DNA of 64,000 nt from Streptomyces sp. Edi4 (lineage in GTDB: Bacteria > Actinomycetota > Actinomycetes > Streptomycetales > Streptomycetaceae), in the NCBI RefSeq assembly GCF_040253615.1, contig NZ_JBEJGY010000004.1, positions 7,068,001 through 7,132,000 on the forward strand, in the 5' to 3' direction. The position numbers were made by a program, and so were the translations under genes. The notes below the pieces were generated by a model. It had not been told where the DNA came from and made no database searches. It saw only the letters and a program-made list of their open reading frames with translations. Positions 26,650 through 35,453 of this stretch are shown here, in pieces. How positions within the stretch are numbered: position 1 is the first letter of the stretch; every line of letters begins with the position of its first letter.

Positions 26650-27371
26650 GCCGCAGGCGCCCTCTTCGTAAGCCGACTGGCCTCGCCGTACGCTGCGGCT
26701 CCGACGCCTGGAACGCCCACGCTGCCGCCGATTGGCCATGCGGTGCAGGATCGCCCAGCCGCGTCGGCGGAGAGGTCGAGACGGGACAGCGTCGCGCGCC
26801 ACACCGCCGACTCTCGCAAGACGCGGCCCGGTCCCTGGCGGCACAGGGCGTAACGGCCCCCTGGATGGACGGCGCCCTCCCAGAGTGGGCGACCGGTTCC
26901 GTCGATGACAACGCCCTGCCCGTCCTGGCGCTCCGCTTCACGCCAGCCGAAGTCGAGGCCGGCGTGCTCGGCGGCCTGCGGCGCCAACTCCTCCTGCGCG
27001 CGCCACTGTTCGAGCAGCGCCCTGACGCGGGGATCGTTCCCGCCGGAGGGTGTGCAGGCGTCCGGCAGCGCCGGCAGGCGCCGGCAGGTTCGGCAGGTTC
27101 GGCGTTCGGCAGGTTCGGAGGCCAGGCCTGCCGGTAGCCGGGCTCGCCGGTGTACACATGGGCCAGCAACCGCGTGAACTCGGGGGCGCCGGACGCAGCG
27201 GGCCCGGATTTCCTGGTTCACGCCAAGGGCGTCGGCCGCGCATCGGGCGCGGGCGCGCAGGTGCTGGTCGAGGACATCGGGGAGCGGCGGGCGAGCGTCC
27301 ACGTCGTACCGGCCGCCGTACTTGGCGTCCGCCGACAGCCGGTGGTCGAGGAATTTCAGGACGACGGTCAA
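26650..27371 (-). pseudogene. decayed gene of unknown function
   Basis: From TTG 27371, with GGAG upstream, the first 57 residues show strong GC-third-position bias and protein-like order (LKFLDHRLSADAKYGGRYDV, VLDQHLRARARCAADALGVN). The coding signal then moves to another frame (GAPEFTRLLAHVYTGEPGYR) and returns to the first (NDPRVRALLEQWRAQEELAP, LDFGWREAERQDGQGVVIDG). The switches flank a GGCAGGTTC-rich repeat tract near 27060-27125. This reads as one gene with at least two frameshifts. No family was recognised. Confidence 0.4.
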
Positions 27372-27483
27372 CGCGGCTCCAGCGATAGGGGGTTGTCGAT
27401 CCTAGGCGCCGCCGTGGCGTCGCGAGGCCCGGGCGGTCGCACGGACCGCGCCCGCGCCCCTCCTGGACGGTGGACCCGCTCAC

Positions 27484-27508
27484 GACATATGTCGGTGAAT
27501 GACATATG
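27484..27508. promoter_or_regulatory. PadR operator candidate
   Basis: Palindrome GACATATGTC (27484-27493) and a repeated GACATATG (27501-27508) lie just before the PadR start at 27517. PadR proteins commonly autoregulate through such AT-centred repeats. The TATG cores probably also overlap the -10 region. Confidence 0.6.
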
Positions 27509-27516
27509 GTGGTGCC

Positions 27517-27855
27517 ATGACTGATCGGGCCATGCAGGAACCGACCTTGCTCCTTCTCACCGCGCTCGCCGACGAGCCACGCCACGGCTACGCCATCGCG
27601 CGCGAGGTGGAGGTGATCTCGGGCGGGCGGATGAAGATGCGGACCGGCACGCTGTACGGGGCGCTGGAACGCCTCTTGCAGCAGGGGCTGATCGAGGTGC
27701 ACAGCGAAGAGGTGGTCGACAGCCGGCTGCGGCGCATCTACACGCTGACCTCGCCCGGCCGCGCCGCACTTGCCGCCGAGGCTGAGCGGATCGCCGCCAC
27801 CGCGCGCGAAGCCACCAGGCGCCTCGGCGTGACCGGTGAGGCCGCCACCTCGTGA
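27517..27855 (+). CDS. PadR-family transcriptional regulator
   Basis: 112 residues from ATG 27517. Classic PadR winged helix: TLLLLTALADEPRHGYAIAR, then MKMRTGTLYGALERLLQQGL and LRRIYTLTSPGRAAL. The wing residues and length match the short PadR-s1 subgroup. Its stop overlaps the GTG of the next membrane protein by four bases, so it most likely controls that gene and itself through the repeats at 27484-27508. Confidence 0.9.
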   Translation: MTDRAMQEPTLLLLTALADEPRHGYAIAREVEVISGGRMKMRTGTLYGALERLLQQGLIEVHSEEVVDSRLRRIYTLTSPGRAALAAEAERIAATAREATRRLGVTGEAATS

Positions 27856-28754
27856 ACCCCGTACTGCTGCGCCTGTACCCGGCCGGCTTCCGCCGTGCTT
27901 TCGGCGATGAGATAGCCGAGTCCTACCGCGAAGCGACGGCCGGCGCCGGCCCGCGCGACCGGCTCCGTGAAGCCGCGGACGTCGTCGCGCACGCCCTGCG
28001 GCTGCGCCTCTGGATCGGGTCCGCCCACGCGGGGGGAGGTCTCATGGCGGCCGCCGCGCCCTTCGCTCTGGCCGCGACTGCCGCGTACGCCGCCTTCAAC
28101 CTCAACGCGAGCGCGGGAGACTGGTATGTCATGCGCGGCGTGGGGGCCGTGGCCGACGCCGCGCCGCTGCTGACGCTCATGAACGCCGGCTATCTGCTGA
28201 CCCTGCTCGGCGCGGTGGTGGCGCCGGCCGGACGTTACGTCCCCGGCGTGCTGGCGGCGACCGCCGGGGCGGTGGTCAGTTCGGTGAGCTTCCTCCACCC
28301 CGTCTGGCCCTCCCCGGCCGAGGTGAGCGGGCAGTTCGTGGGCTTCCTTCTCGCGCCGGTCGTGTTCGCCGCGCTGCCGCTGGCCTGTCCGCCGGATCTG
28401 CGCCCGGCCCGGCGTGCGCGCGGAGCGGCGGGCGTGGTCGCGCTCGCGGTGTGGGCCGTGCTCCTGGTGGCGGCCCTCGTGGTCATCGACCCGCTCGGCA
28501 TCGGCTTGCGCGTTCCGTGGCGCTTCGGTGTCCCCATCGTCGCGGCCCTGGTGCTCGCGGGCCGCCGCGCCTTCGCCGCGATCCGCACCACCGGCCAACT
28601 TGCCGCCGCCGCCACGCCGTTCATCACCATCCTGTACTTCTCCGGATGGGTGCGCACCGACGAACTCCTCACCCTCATCGGCGCCCTCGCGGTCACCGCT
28701 GTGGTCCTGAGGCTGCGGCGCACCGGCGACGTCGACCGGATCAACACCGCCTGA
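27852..28754 (+). CDS. integral membrane protein in a PadR operon
   Basis: 300 residues from GTG 27852, overlapping the PadR stop by four bases. The N-terminus LLRLYPAGFRRAFGDEIAESYREATA is the soluble head found in a family of permease-like proteins encoded next to PadR regulators. About seven hydrophobic helices follow. No ATP-binding partner is present. Function unknown; membrane stress or transport is a guess from the PadR pairing. Confidence 0.75.
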   Translation: MNPVLLRLYPAGFRRAFGDEIAESYREATAGAGPRDRLREAADVVAHALRLRLWIGSAHAGGGLMAAAAPFALAATAAYAAFNLNASAGDWYVMRGVGAVADAAPLLTLMNAGYLLTLLGAVVAPAGRYVPGVLAATAGAVVSSVSFLHPVWPSPAEVSGQFVGFLLAPVVFAALPLACPPDLRPARRARGAAGVVALAVWAVLLVAALVVIDPLGIGLRVPWRFGVPIVAALVLAGRRAFAAIRTTGQLAAAATPFITILYFSGWVRTDELLTLIGALAVTAVVLRLRRTGDVDRINTA

Positions 28755-28762
28755 GGGAGCGC

Positions 28763-28828
28763 GCGTTGCGGTGCCCGGCGCGCGCTTTACTCACCGCGTC
28801 GCGGTGCCCGGCGCGCGCCTTGCTCACC
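28763..28828 (+). repeat. 33-base tandem duplication between genes
   Basis: Two copies (28763-28795 and 28796-28828) of GCGT(T/C)GCGGTGCCCGGCG followed by CGCGC(T/C)TT(A/G)CTCACC, differing at three positions. It lies in the gap after the PadR operon and has no coding role. Confidence 0.75.
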
Positions 28829-28892
28829 TTCTCCCCCCTCCTCGTCTGCCAGCGGCCCCCTCCCGTCCGGCCGCCCCACCTCTGGAGCCCCG

Positions 28893-30101
28893 ATGCCCGC
28901 GTCTGCGCCCGCGCCCGATTCCCCGCACGGCGGCGTGCGGGGCAGCATGAGCCGTCTTCCCCGGGCCGCCTGGCGGCGCCTGTCCGGCGCGTCGCCGAGC
29001 GGGGCGGGGCGGCTGGCCGCCGTCGACGGGCTGCGGCTGCTCGCCGCGGCGGGCGTGGCCGCCTACCACTACCTGGGCACTCCCACCCCTCGTTTCTGGG
29101 GCGAGAATTACGACCTGCCCCGGGCGGCGCCGCTGCTGCACGCGGCCGGCGGCTACGGCTGGCTCGGTGTCGAGGCGTTCTTCCTGATCAGCGGGTTCGT
29201 CATCTGCATGAGCTGCTGGGACCGCACCCCGGCGGGGTTCGCCGTCTCCCGCATCGCCCGGCTCTTCCCGCTGTACTGGGCCGTCGTCCTGATCATCGTC
29301 GTGTCGGGCACCGTCACCGTACTCATCGGCCAGCGGTCGGGCGCGCCCACGGATCTGCGCACCACGCTCGGCAACCTCACCATGATCCCGCGACCACTGG
29401 GTGTGGACTTCACCGCGGGCGTCGCCTGGACGCTGTGGGTGGAGGCCCGCTTCTACCTCCTGATGGGCGCCCTGCTGCTGATCGGTCTGACCTACCGGCG
29501 GATCGTGGCCTTCGGGTTCCTCTGGCTCGTACTGGCCTCCATCGGCCGTGAACTGCGCTCCAGCGCCGTGGACGAGTTCCTGCTGAGCCAGTACGCGGGC
29601 CTCTTCGTGACCGGGATCGCGCTCTACCTCATGCACCGCTTCGGATCCGACCTGCTGCTGTGGCTGCTGGCCGGCTTCGCCTGGTGCTACACCCTGACCG
29701 TCCTGGAGGACCGCGTCGCCACACACCCCACCTCCACCTGGGGGCCGAGCGCGGCCGTCCTCACCGGTTTCCTGGCGCTGCTCGTCCTGGCCTGCGGCCC
29801 GCTGCGCCGCGTCCAAGGGCGCCTCCTCGTGTACGCGGGCGCCCTGACCTACCCCTTCTACCTCGTGCACCAGAGCCTGGGCATACCCGTCACCCGGGGC
29901 GTTCTGAGATGCGTACCGGCCCTTGGTCTGCTCCCCTCGATCGCGGTCGGCCTCTCCTTCTCCCTCCTGCTGGCCGCCGTACTGAACCGCCAGGTGGACC
30001 GGCGATTCGGCCCGGTCGTCCGCCGCCACCTCACCACCGCGATCCGGACACCGCCGAGGATTGAGTGCCGGTCAGGTGGTGAGGGCGTGCCCGGTCGTTG
30101 A
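28893..30101 (+). CDS. acyltransferase-3 family membrane protein (OafA/YrhL-like)
   Basis: 402 residues with about ten transmembrane segments. Family landmarks: LAAVDGLRLLAAAGVAAYHY (R and H of the conserved first helix), GWLGVEAFFLISGFVICM, AVSRIARLFPLYWAVVLIIV and GVAWTLWVEARFYLL. These proteins O-acylate glycans, peptidoglycan or small molecules from a membrane acyl donor. Its 3' end overlaps the convergent cupin gene by 30 bases. Substrate unknown. Confidence 0.85.
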   Translation: MPASAPAPDSPHGGVRGSMSRLPRAAWRRLSGASPSGAGRLAAVDGLRLLAAAGVAAYHYLGTPTPRFWGENYDLPRAAPLLHAAGGYGWLGVEAFFLISGFVICMSCWDRTPAGFAVSRIARLFPLYWAVVLIIVVSGTVTVLIGQRSGAPTDLRTTLGNLTMIPRPLGVDFTAGVAWTLWVEARFYLLMGALLLIGLTYRRIVAFGFLWLVLASIGRELRSSAVDEFLLSQYAGLFVTGIALYLMHRFGSDLLLWLLAGFAWCYTLTVLEDRVATHPTSTWGPSAAVLTGFLALLVLACGPLRRVQGRLLVYAGALTYPFYLVHQSLGIPVTRGVLRCVPALGLLPSIAVGLSFSLLLAAVLNRQVDRRFGPVVRRHLTTAIRTPPRIECRSGGEGVPGR

Positions 30102-30467
30102 GTCGACATGCTGAGGGATCTCGTCGTGGCGGTCACCCACGGTCGGTGTCCCGGTGGGCTCGAACATGAGGATCGCGGCGCCGGACGGGGCGGATGGCTT
30201 GTGCTCTGTGCCTCTGGGCACGGTGAAAACGGCCCCCTGCGGGAGCAGTACCGTGCGCTCCCCGCCGGGCTCGCGCAGGGAGATGCGCACCTCGCCTTCG
30301 AGTACCAGGAAGAACTCGTCGGTGTCGTCGTGGGCGTGCCAGATGTGTTCGCCCTCCACCTTGGCGACGCGAACGTCGTAGTCGTTGACGCGCGTGACGA
30401 TGCGAGGGCTCCAGAGGGCGTCGAAGGAGGCCAGAGCCTTGCTGAGGGGGATGGGTTCGCTACTCAT
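30072..30467 (-). CDS. cupin-domain protein
   Basis: 131 residues, a single cupin barrel. Motif 1 is HIWHAHDDTDEFFLVLEGEV with His, His and Glu metal ligands; motif 2 is AVFTVPRGTEHKPSA with the last His. Such small cupins act as metal-dependent isomerases, lyases or binding proteins. Divergent from a GlxA-family AraC regulator with 52 bases between starts, which suggests shared control. Confidence 0.85.
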   Translation of the reverse strand: MSSEPIPLSKALASFDALWSPRIVTRVNDYDVRVAKVEGEHIWHAHDDTDEFFLVLEGEVRISLREPGGERTVLLPQGAVFTVPRGTEHKPSAPSGAAILMFEPTGTPTVGDRHDEIPQHVDSTTGHALTT

Positions 30468-30519
30468 GGGCTCATCCTGAGCCGTTCCGTACCGCCGCCG
30501 TGAGTGCTAGGAATCGCAC

Positions 30520-31512
30520 ATGGCGAAAGAATCCTCGCAAACGGCTCACGCGGCGGGCGTTCACCGGATCGTCGTGATCGTGGACGAGAACTCGAACCCC
30601 TTCGAGCTCGGCTGCGTGACCGAGGTCTTCGGTCTGCGCAGACCCGAGATCGGGCGTGAGCTGTACGACTTCAAGCTCTGTTCACCCGAGCCCCGCACTC
30701 TGATGCGAGACGGATTCTTCACGCTTTCGGGAGTCGCCGGCCTGGAAGCGGCCGACGCGGCGGACACCCTGATCGTCCCCAACCGCCCGGACATCGCAGT
30801 CCCCCGCCGCCCCGCGGTACTCGATGCCGTCCGCCGGGCACACTCCCGCGGCGCACGCCTGGTCGGCTTGTGCAGCGGCGCCTTCACACTGGCCGAGGCC
30901 GGAGTCCTCGACGGGCGCCGGGCCACCGCCCACTGGCAATGGGCGGATTCCTTCCGGGCCCGCTTTCCCTCCGTCCTGCTCGAAACGGACGTCCTGTTCG
31001 TCGATGACGGAGACATCCTCACCGCGGCAGGGAGTGCGGCAGCGCTCGATCTCGGGCTGCACATGGTCCGCCGCGACCACGGCGCGGAGGTCGCCAACTC
31101 CGTGAGCCGGCGGCTGGTCTTCGCGGCGCACCGGGACGGCGGGCAGCGGCAGTTCGTGGAGCGTCCCATGCCGGACCTGCCGGACGAGTCCTTGGCGCCC
31201 GTCCTGGCCTGGGCCCAGGAACGGTTGGACTCACCCCTCACCGTGTCCGGCCTCGCGGCGCGTGCGGCCGTCAGCCCGGCGACTCTGCATCGCCGCTTCC
31301 AGGCTCAGCTGGGCACGACGCCGCTGGCGTGGCTGACGGGGGAACGGTTTGCTCTGGCGTGCCGGCTGATCGAGCGAGGTGAGTCCCGGTTCGAGGTGGT
31401 CGCGCGACGCAGCGGGCTCGGCACCGCTGCCAATCTGCGCGCGCTGATGCGCCGCGAGACCGGCATCACACCCTCGGCGTACAGGCGCAGGTTCGGGTCG
31501 GCGGCGATCTGA
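30520..31512 (+). CDS. GlxA-family AraC-type transcriptional regulator
   Basis: 330 residues. The N-terminal DJ-1/PfpI-like domain (RIVVIVDENSNPFELGCVTE to LVGLCSGAFTLAEAGVLDGR) keeps the Cys elbow. The C-terminal AraC double helix-turn-helix shows VSGLAARAAVSPATLHRRF and RETGITPSAYRRRF. The family includes activators and repressors of development and amino-acid-related genes in Streptomyces. The divergent cupin gene is the nearest candidate target. Confidence 0.88.
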   Translation: MAKESSQTAHAAGVHRIVVIVDENSNPFELGCVTEVFGLRRPEIGRELYDFKLCSPEPRTLMRDGFFTLSGVAGLEAADAADTLIVPNRPDIAVPRRPAVLDAVRRAHSRGARLVGLCSGAFTLAEAGVLDGRRATAHWQWADSFRARFPSVLLETDVLFVDDGDILTAAGSAAALDLGLHMVRRDHGAEVANSVSRRLVFAAHRDGGQRQFVERPMPDLPDESLAPVLAWAQERLDSPLTVSGLAARAAVSPATLHRRFQAQLGTTPLAWLTGERFALACRLIERGESRFEVVARRSGLGTAANLRALMRRETGITPSAYRRRFGSAAI

Positions 31513-31741
31513 CGATGGGTGCCTTCCGGTGACGATGCACGTGTGTCTCATCGTGTGCTGTCGTCGGGCGCGGGCCGGTTGGCCGGCTCCGGAGGTGGCC
31601 TCGTGGGAGAACGGCCATCAGCATCGGGCCACCCCTGCGCGCGGCGGGTTCGGCTCCGTCGATGCCGCCCCCCGCACAGCACCGAACGTGAGGTCCGATT
31701 GGCGCCAGCTCTGGGCGTCGGCCGACGCGATGCTCTTACTC

Positions 31742-32482
31742 ATGAACCGACTTGAAGAACATGTGGTGTTGGTGACGGGCGGCAGCAGGGGCATCGGCGC
31801 TGCCGTGGCGTTGCGACTGGCCGAAGAGGGCGCCGATGTGGCGCTGACGTACGAGAACAACGCGGAGCGCGCCGCCGAAGTGGTGGAGCGGGTCAAGGCC
31901 GTGGGCCGCCGGGCGCTGGCCATCCAGGCCGACTGCGCGGTGCCCGAGAGGCTGACCGCGGCGGTGGAGGAGACCGTCGAGACGTTCGGCCGGCTGGATG
32001 TGCTGGTCAACAACGCCGCCGCGTTCCTCGTGGGCCCCCTCGAGGACATGGGGGCCCAGGAAATCGACCGCACTCTGGCGGTGAACATCCGGGCGCCGTT
32101 CCTGGCGTCCCAGGCAGCGGCCCGGCACATGGGCCAGGGCGGCCGCATCATCAGTATCGGCAGCAACATGGCCGAGCGCGCCGTCTTCCCGGGGCTTGCC
32201 CTCTACTCGATGAGCAAGACGGCGCTCGTCGGGATGACCAAGGGCCTGGCCAGGGAGCTCGGTCCGCGGGGCATCACCGTCAACGTGGTGCACCCCGGCC
32301 CCACCGACACGGACGCCAACCCCGCCGACGGGCCCAACGCGGCGGCGATCGCCGGATTCACGGCGCTGGGGCGTTATGCGGGCGCGGCGGAGATAGCCGC
32401 CACCGTGGCCCATCTGGCGAGTTCGGACGGGGCGTACATCACCGGAGCGGCGATCAACGTCGACGGGGGGTTCACCGCCTGA
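31742..32482 (+). CDS. short-chain dehydrogenase/reductase
   Basis: 246 residues from ATG 31742; an in-frame ATG at 31730 would add four residues including a TTA codon. Cofactor motif VLVTGGSRGIGAAVALRLAE, NNAA at about residue 90, catalytic Ser in IISIGSNMAE and YSMSK as YxxxK. The C-terminal ITGAAINVDGGFTA is typical of classical FabG-like SDRs. It is about 230 bases downstream of the GlxA-type gene; substrate unknown. Confidence 0.88.
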   Translation: MNRLEEHVVLVTGGSRGIGAAVALRLAEEGADVALTYENNAERAAEVVERVKAVGRRALAIQADCAVPERLTAAVEETVETFGRLDVLVNNAAAFLVGPLEDMGAQEIDRTLAVNIRAPFLASQAAARHMGQGGRIISIGSNMAERAVFPGLALYSMSKTALVGMTKGLARELGPRGITVNVVHPGPTDTDANPADGPNAAAIAGFTALGRYAGAAEIAATVAHLASSDGAYITGAAINVDGGFTA

Positions 32483-32801
32483 CGGACGAACGCGGCGGCG
32501 ATGCGCGCGTCCGTCATCCGTCGGATGCGCGTGTCTTCCCGTCGGTGGCCCCGAGGCCGTGAGGCTTTGCGGCCCCGAGGCCGTGAGGCCGTGACGCGGT
32601 CACGGTCGTCGAAGGCGTCGGGGGAGCGGGATGCCGTGGCCGCCGTAAGGTAGTCCATGATCAGGGCGGGTCTCCGTGCCGCCGCAGAGCGGCCCGGAGA
32701 CCCGCCCTTCGTGCGCGCGGGACGTCATGGAGTGTGGCTCCATGGGTAGGGAGAGCCTGTTCACGCGCTGTGGGTGAGGGCTGAGTGGGAAGGGGCACGG
32801 G
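32483..32801. promoter_or_regulatory. leader region of mgtC-like gene with two hairpins
   Basis: 319 bases without a gene. A duplicated CCCCGAGGCCGTGAGGC element lies at about 32549-32590. A perfect 13-base stem (32664-32676 with 32695-32707) encloses an inner GCCGC/GCGGC stem, and a second hairpin CATGGAG/CTCCATG lies at 32726-32744. The first may terminate the SDR transcript; either could be a regulatory leader of the MgtC/SapB-family gene. Confidence 0.5.
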
Positions 32802-33518
32802 ATGGTGCTTGCGGTCGGTGCGGTGGAGCCGTCCGGGCAGGGCTGGCTCCAGGTCGGTGAATTCGGCCTGGCGTTCTTGCTGTCGGCGGCCATCGGGCTC
32901 GAACGCGAGATCCGTCAGAAGGCGGCGGGGCTGCGGACGTACACGACGGTCGGCGTCGGATCGGCCCTGTTCACGCTCGTCAGCAAGTACGGGTTCGGAG
33001 ACGTCCTGCACCCCGGGACCATTGAGCTGGACCCGTCACGCGTGGCGGCGCAGATCGTGTCCGGGGTCGGCTTCATCGGGGCCGGGGTCATCTTCGTGCA
33101 CCGGGGGTCGGTGCAGGGCCTCACCACGGCGGCGACGATCTGGCTGACGGCCGCCGTCGGCGCCGCCGCGGCCGCCGGTCTGCCGCTGCTCGCGATCCTG
33201 GCGACGGCCGCGTACTTCGTCGCCGCCTATGTGGTGCGTCCCGTCGTCCACCGGCTGCCCGCGATGCGGTCGGTGGCGCCGAGCTTCCGGATCGCGTACG
33301 AACAGCGGCCCGGGCTGCTGCGAGAACTCATGGAGCAGTGCGAGCGCGCCGGGTTCGCCGTCGCGGGGCTCCAGATCCTCAGGCCGGGCGGCACCGGGGA
33401 GATGGGCGAGGTCCTGATCTCGGCGGTCGGCCGGGGCGATCCGGGCGCGCTGACGGCCCGGTTCGCCGATGTCGCCGGTGTGGTGGCGTGCAGCCGAGGG
33501 GGCAACGAGGACGAGTGA
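32802..33518 (+). CDS. MgtC/SapB family membrane protein
   Basis: 238 residues. MgtC core: EFGLAFLLSAAIGLEREIRQ, KAAGLRTYTTVGVGSALFTL, SGVGFIGAGVIFVHRG and GLTTAATIWLTAAVGAAAAA, with about five membrane helices. A C-terminal cytoplasmic ACT-like domain of about 80 residues follows (LLRELMEQCERAGFAVAGLQ). MgtC proteins help survival at low magnesium, in part by inhibiting the F-type ATP synthase in studied bacteria. Start chosen at 32802 from frame extent; the leader contains two hairpins. Confidence 0.85.
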   Translation: MVLAVGAVEPSGQGWLQVGEFGLAFLLSAAIGLEREIRQKAAGLRTYTTVGVGSALFTLVSKYGFGDVLHPGTIELDPSRVAAQIVSGVGFIGAGVIFVHRGSVQGLTTAATIWLTAAVGAAAAAGLPLLAILATAAYFVAAYVVRPVVHRLPAMRSVAPSFRIAYEQRPGLLRELMEQCERAGFAVAGLQILRPGGTGEMGEVLISAVGRGDPGALTARFADVAGVVACSRGGNEDE

Positions 33519-33554
33519 GCGCGCCTCGGGCCGGTGCGTCGGGCCCCGCCGTTC

Positions 33555-34367
33555 TCAGGCCGCGAGCCTCGGAGCGAGCCACGCGGGCCATCGCGGGGAG
33601 CGGGCGGCCAGGAGGCCGAGCAGCACTGCGAACGTGATCGCGACGATGTGCTCGCGGCCCGCCAGATTCGGCTTCTCGAACGACCGCAGCACCGTCGGGC
33701 CCACGGCGCACAGAAACAGGACGGGCGCCCGCTTCAGGACGGCTATGTGGGCGAAGAGGCCGACCACGGCGGCGGAGGCCCCGGTGTCGATCACATGGGC
33801 CGCCTCCGGCGGCAGGCCCCACCACCGGGGCCCAACAGCGATCATGACCCGGGCGCTGAACGTGCCCGCGAGCGAGACGGCGTACGCCACCACCAGGGTC
33901 CGGGTGCGGCCCAGTACCAGCTGAGCCAGCGCGAATCCGAGGAACAGCACGGGGATGCCCGGCAGCGCGGGCAGGTCGCGCGCCGGGACGAACAGCGAGA
34001 GCGGCGTACGCAGCAGCACGAGCGGGATCGGGATGTCGCCCCGGACGTGCGAGATCAGCCGCACCAGCGTGGCTCCGGTGCGGGACTGGTCCACCGCGTG
34101 CAGCACCAGGACCGCCACGGAGGCGAACACTGCCACCGGGACACCGCGGAGACCGTGCCGCACGAGGGCGCGGACCGGCTCCACGACGACGCCGCGGAAC
34201 TCGCGGCGCAGGTTCCGCCGGAGGAAACGTACGCAACGCGTGAGGCCGCCGTGTTCGGTCGCGCGTGGCGGCTCGGCCGCCGGGGCCGCGAGGGGGCGCG
34301 CGCCGGCCGCGCGCTCCGACGCCGGCTCCGCCGGCCTTGACCGGACTTCCGTCTCCCCGCGCACCAT
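33555..34367 (-). CDS. rhomboid-like integral membrane protein
   Basis: 270 residues from ATG 34367. After an acidic/Pro-rich start of about 60 residues come six to seven hydrophobic segments. The segment HVIDTGASAAVVGLFAHIAV resembles the GxSx active-site helix of rhomboid-like proteins (Rhomboid_2 group). A full Ser-His dyad is not certain: the Ser of DTGASA and a His in later helices are candidates. Convergent with mgtC. An intramembrane protease role is inference only. Confidence 0.6.
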   Translation of the reverse strand: MVRGETEVRSRPAEPASERAAGARPLAAPAAEPPRATEHGGLTRCVRFLRRNLRREFRGVVVEPVRALVRHGLRGVPVAVFASVAVLVLHAVDQSRTGATLVRLISHVRGDIPIPLVLLRTPLSLFVPARDLPALPGIPVLFLGFALAQLVLGRTRTLVVAYAVSLAGTFSARVMIAVGPRWWGLPPEAAHVIDTGASAAVVGLFAHIAVLKRAPVLFLCAVGPTVLRSFEKPNLAGREHIVAITFAVLLGLLAARSPRWPAWLAPRLAA

Positions 34368-34669
34368 GAACCCCCGCAACCGCCCTGGCCAGGGACTTCC
34401 CGCCGGCCTCCGGACGATCCTGTCACGGGGCGCGCGCGAAACCCGGGGCGCCCCCCGGCCTCTTCGGCCGCGTGCGCGAGGCCCCTGCGCGCAGTGCACA
34501 TGTGTACATAACGACATAGGGCTTACGTATCTGGCACCTACTGACGCAATCGAAAATCAGGCCACTCGATGGGGTGAAAGACGTACTGGGCATAACCCAT
34601 CTGGCCCTGCCCCCGTTGATGGCGGTGCGGGCGTGTGGTCCGCGACCGACTCCGGAAGGCAGGAAACCA

Positions 34670-35353
34670 ATGAGACGGGTCGCCATGAAGGGCCTGGTCA
34701 CGGCGGTGGCCACAGGCGGAGTGCTGGCAGCGACCGGCTACGCCTACGCGGACTCGAGCGCCGACGGGAGCGCCGCTTCCTCCCCCGGGTTGCTCGCGGG
34801 CAACGCGGTGCGGCTTCCGGTGAACGTGCCGGTCAACGTGTGCGGGAACACCGTCGATGTGCTCGGGCTGCTCAACCCCGCCGCGGGCAACACCTGCGCC
34901 AACGCCTCGGGCGCCCACCGGGGCGCCCGTTCGGGTCCGGGGCACGCGGGAACCTCCGGGAGCGGCAACGCGGGGGGTGCCTCCGCGTCCGGCGTCGAAA
35001 AGGGCTCGCCCGGGCTGCTCTCCGGCAATGGCCTGGAGCTGCCGGTGGACCTGCCGGTGAACATCGCGGGCAACTCCGTCGGTCTGGTGGGCGTGGGCAA
35101 TCCGGCCCTCGGCAACAGCGCGTCCAACCACTCGACGCCGCCGGTCCGGCACCGCCCCACACCGCCGCCGGCCCCCGCGCCCAAGCCCGCCCCGCCCGCG
35201 CCCGAGGCTCCCGCCCTCCCGGCGCCGCAGCCGCAGGGGGCCGCCCTCGCGCACACCGGCGCCGACGGGCTCGGCTTCGCGCTTCCGGCCTCGGCCGCGC
35301 TGCTCCTGAGCGGCGGGGTCCTCTACCGGAGGTTCCGCCGGGCCGCGCGCTGA
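34670..35353 (+). CDS. long chaplin with sortase signal, second chaplin domain lacks cysteines
   Basis: 227 residues from ATG 34670, with GGCAGGAAACC upstream and a signal peptide ending YAYA. Chaplin domain 1 (about 37-78) reads LPVNVPVNVCGNTVDVLGLL with its Cys pair. Domain 2 (about 115-158) has LPVDLPVNIAGNSVGLVGVG and ends GNSASN, so both Cys are replaced. A Pro-rich spacer, the sortase motif LAHTG, a hydrophobic helix and a basic tail RRFRRAAR follow. Long chaplins are anchored to the wall by a class E sortase and help build the aerial-hyphae surface layer. The 302 bases upstream hold no gene and probably the developmental promoter. Confidence 0.9.
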   Translation: MRRVAMKGLVTAVATGGVLAATGYAYADSSADGSAASSPGLLAGNAVRLPVNVPVNVCGNTVDVLGLLNPAAGNTCANASGAHRGARSGPGHAGTSGSGNAGGASASGVEKGSPGLLSGNGLELPVDLPVNIAGNSVGLVGVGNPALGNSASNHSTPPVRHRPTPPPAPAPKPAPPAPEAPALPAPQPQGAALAHTGADGLGFALPASAALLLSGGVLYRRFRRAAR

Positions 35354-35405
35354 CCACGAGGTGGCGGCGCTGACCACGAGGTGGCCGCGCGGTACGCGCA
35401 GTGAG

Positions 35406-35437
35406 CTGTGGCCCCGGTGGCGACGCCGGGGCCACAG
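35406..35437. terminator. bidirectional hairpin terminator between convergent genes
   Basis: Twelve-base perfect stem CTGTGGCCCCGG with CCGGGGCCACAG and an 8-base loop, placed between the chaplin stop (35353) and the stop of the convergent secreted protein (35454). Confidence 0.7.
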
Positions 35438-35453
35438 CCACGCGTCTGCCGGG

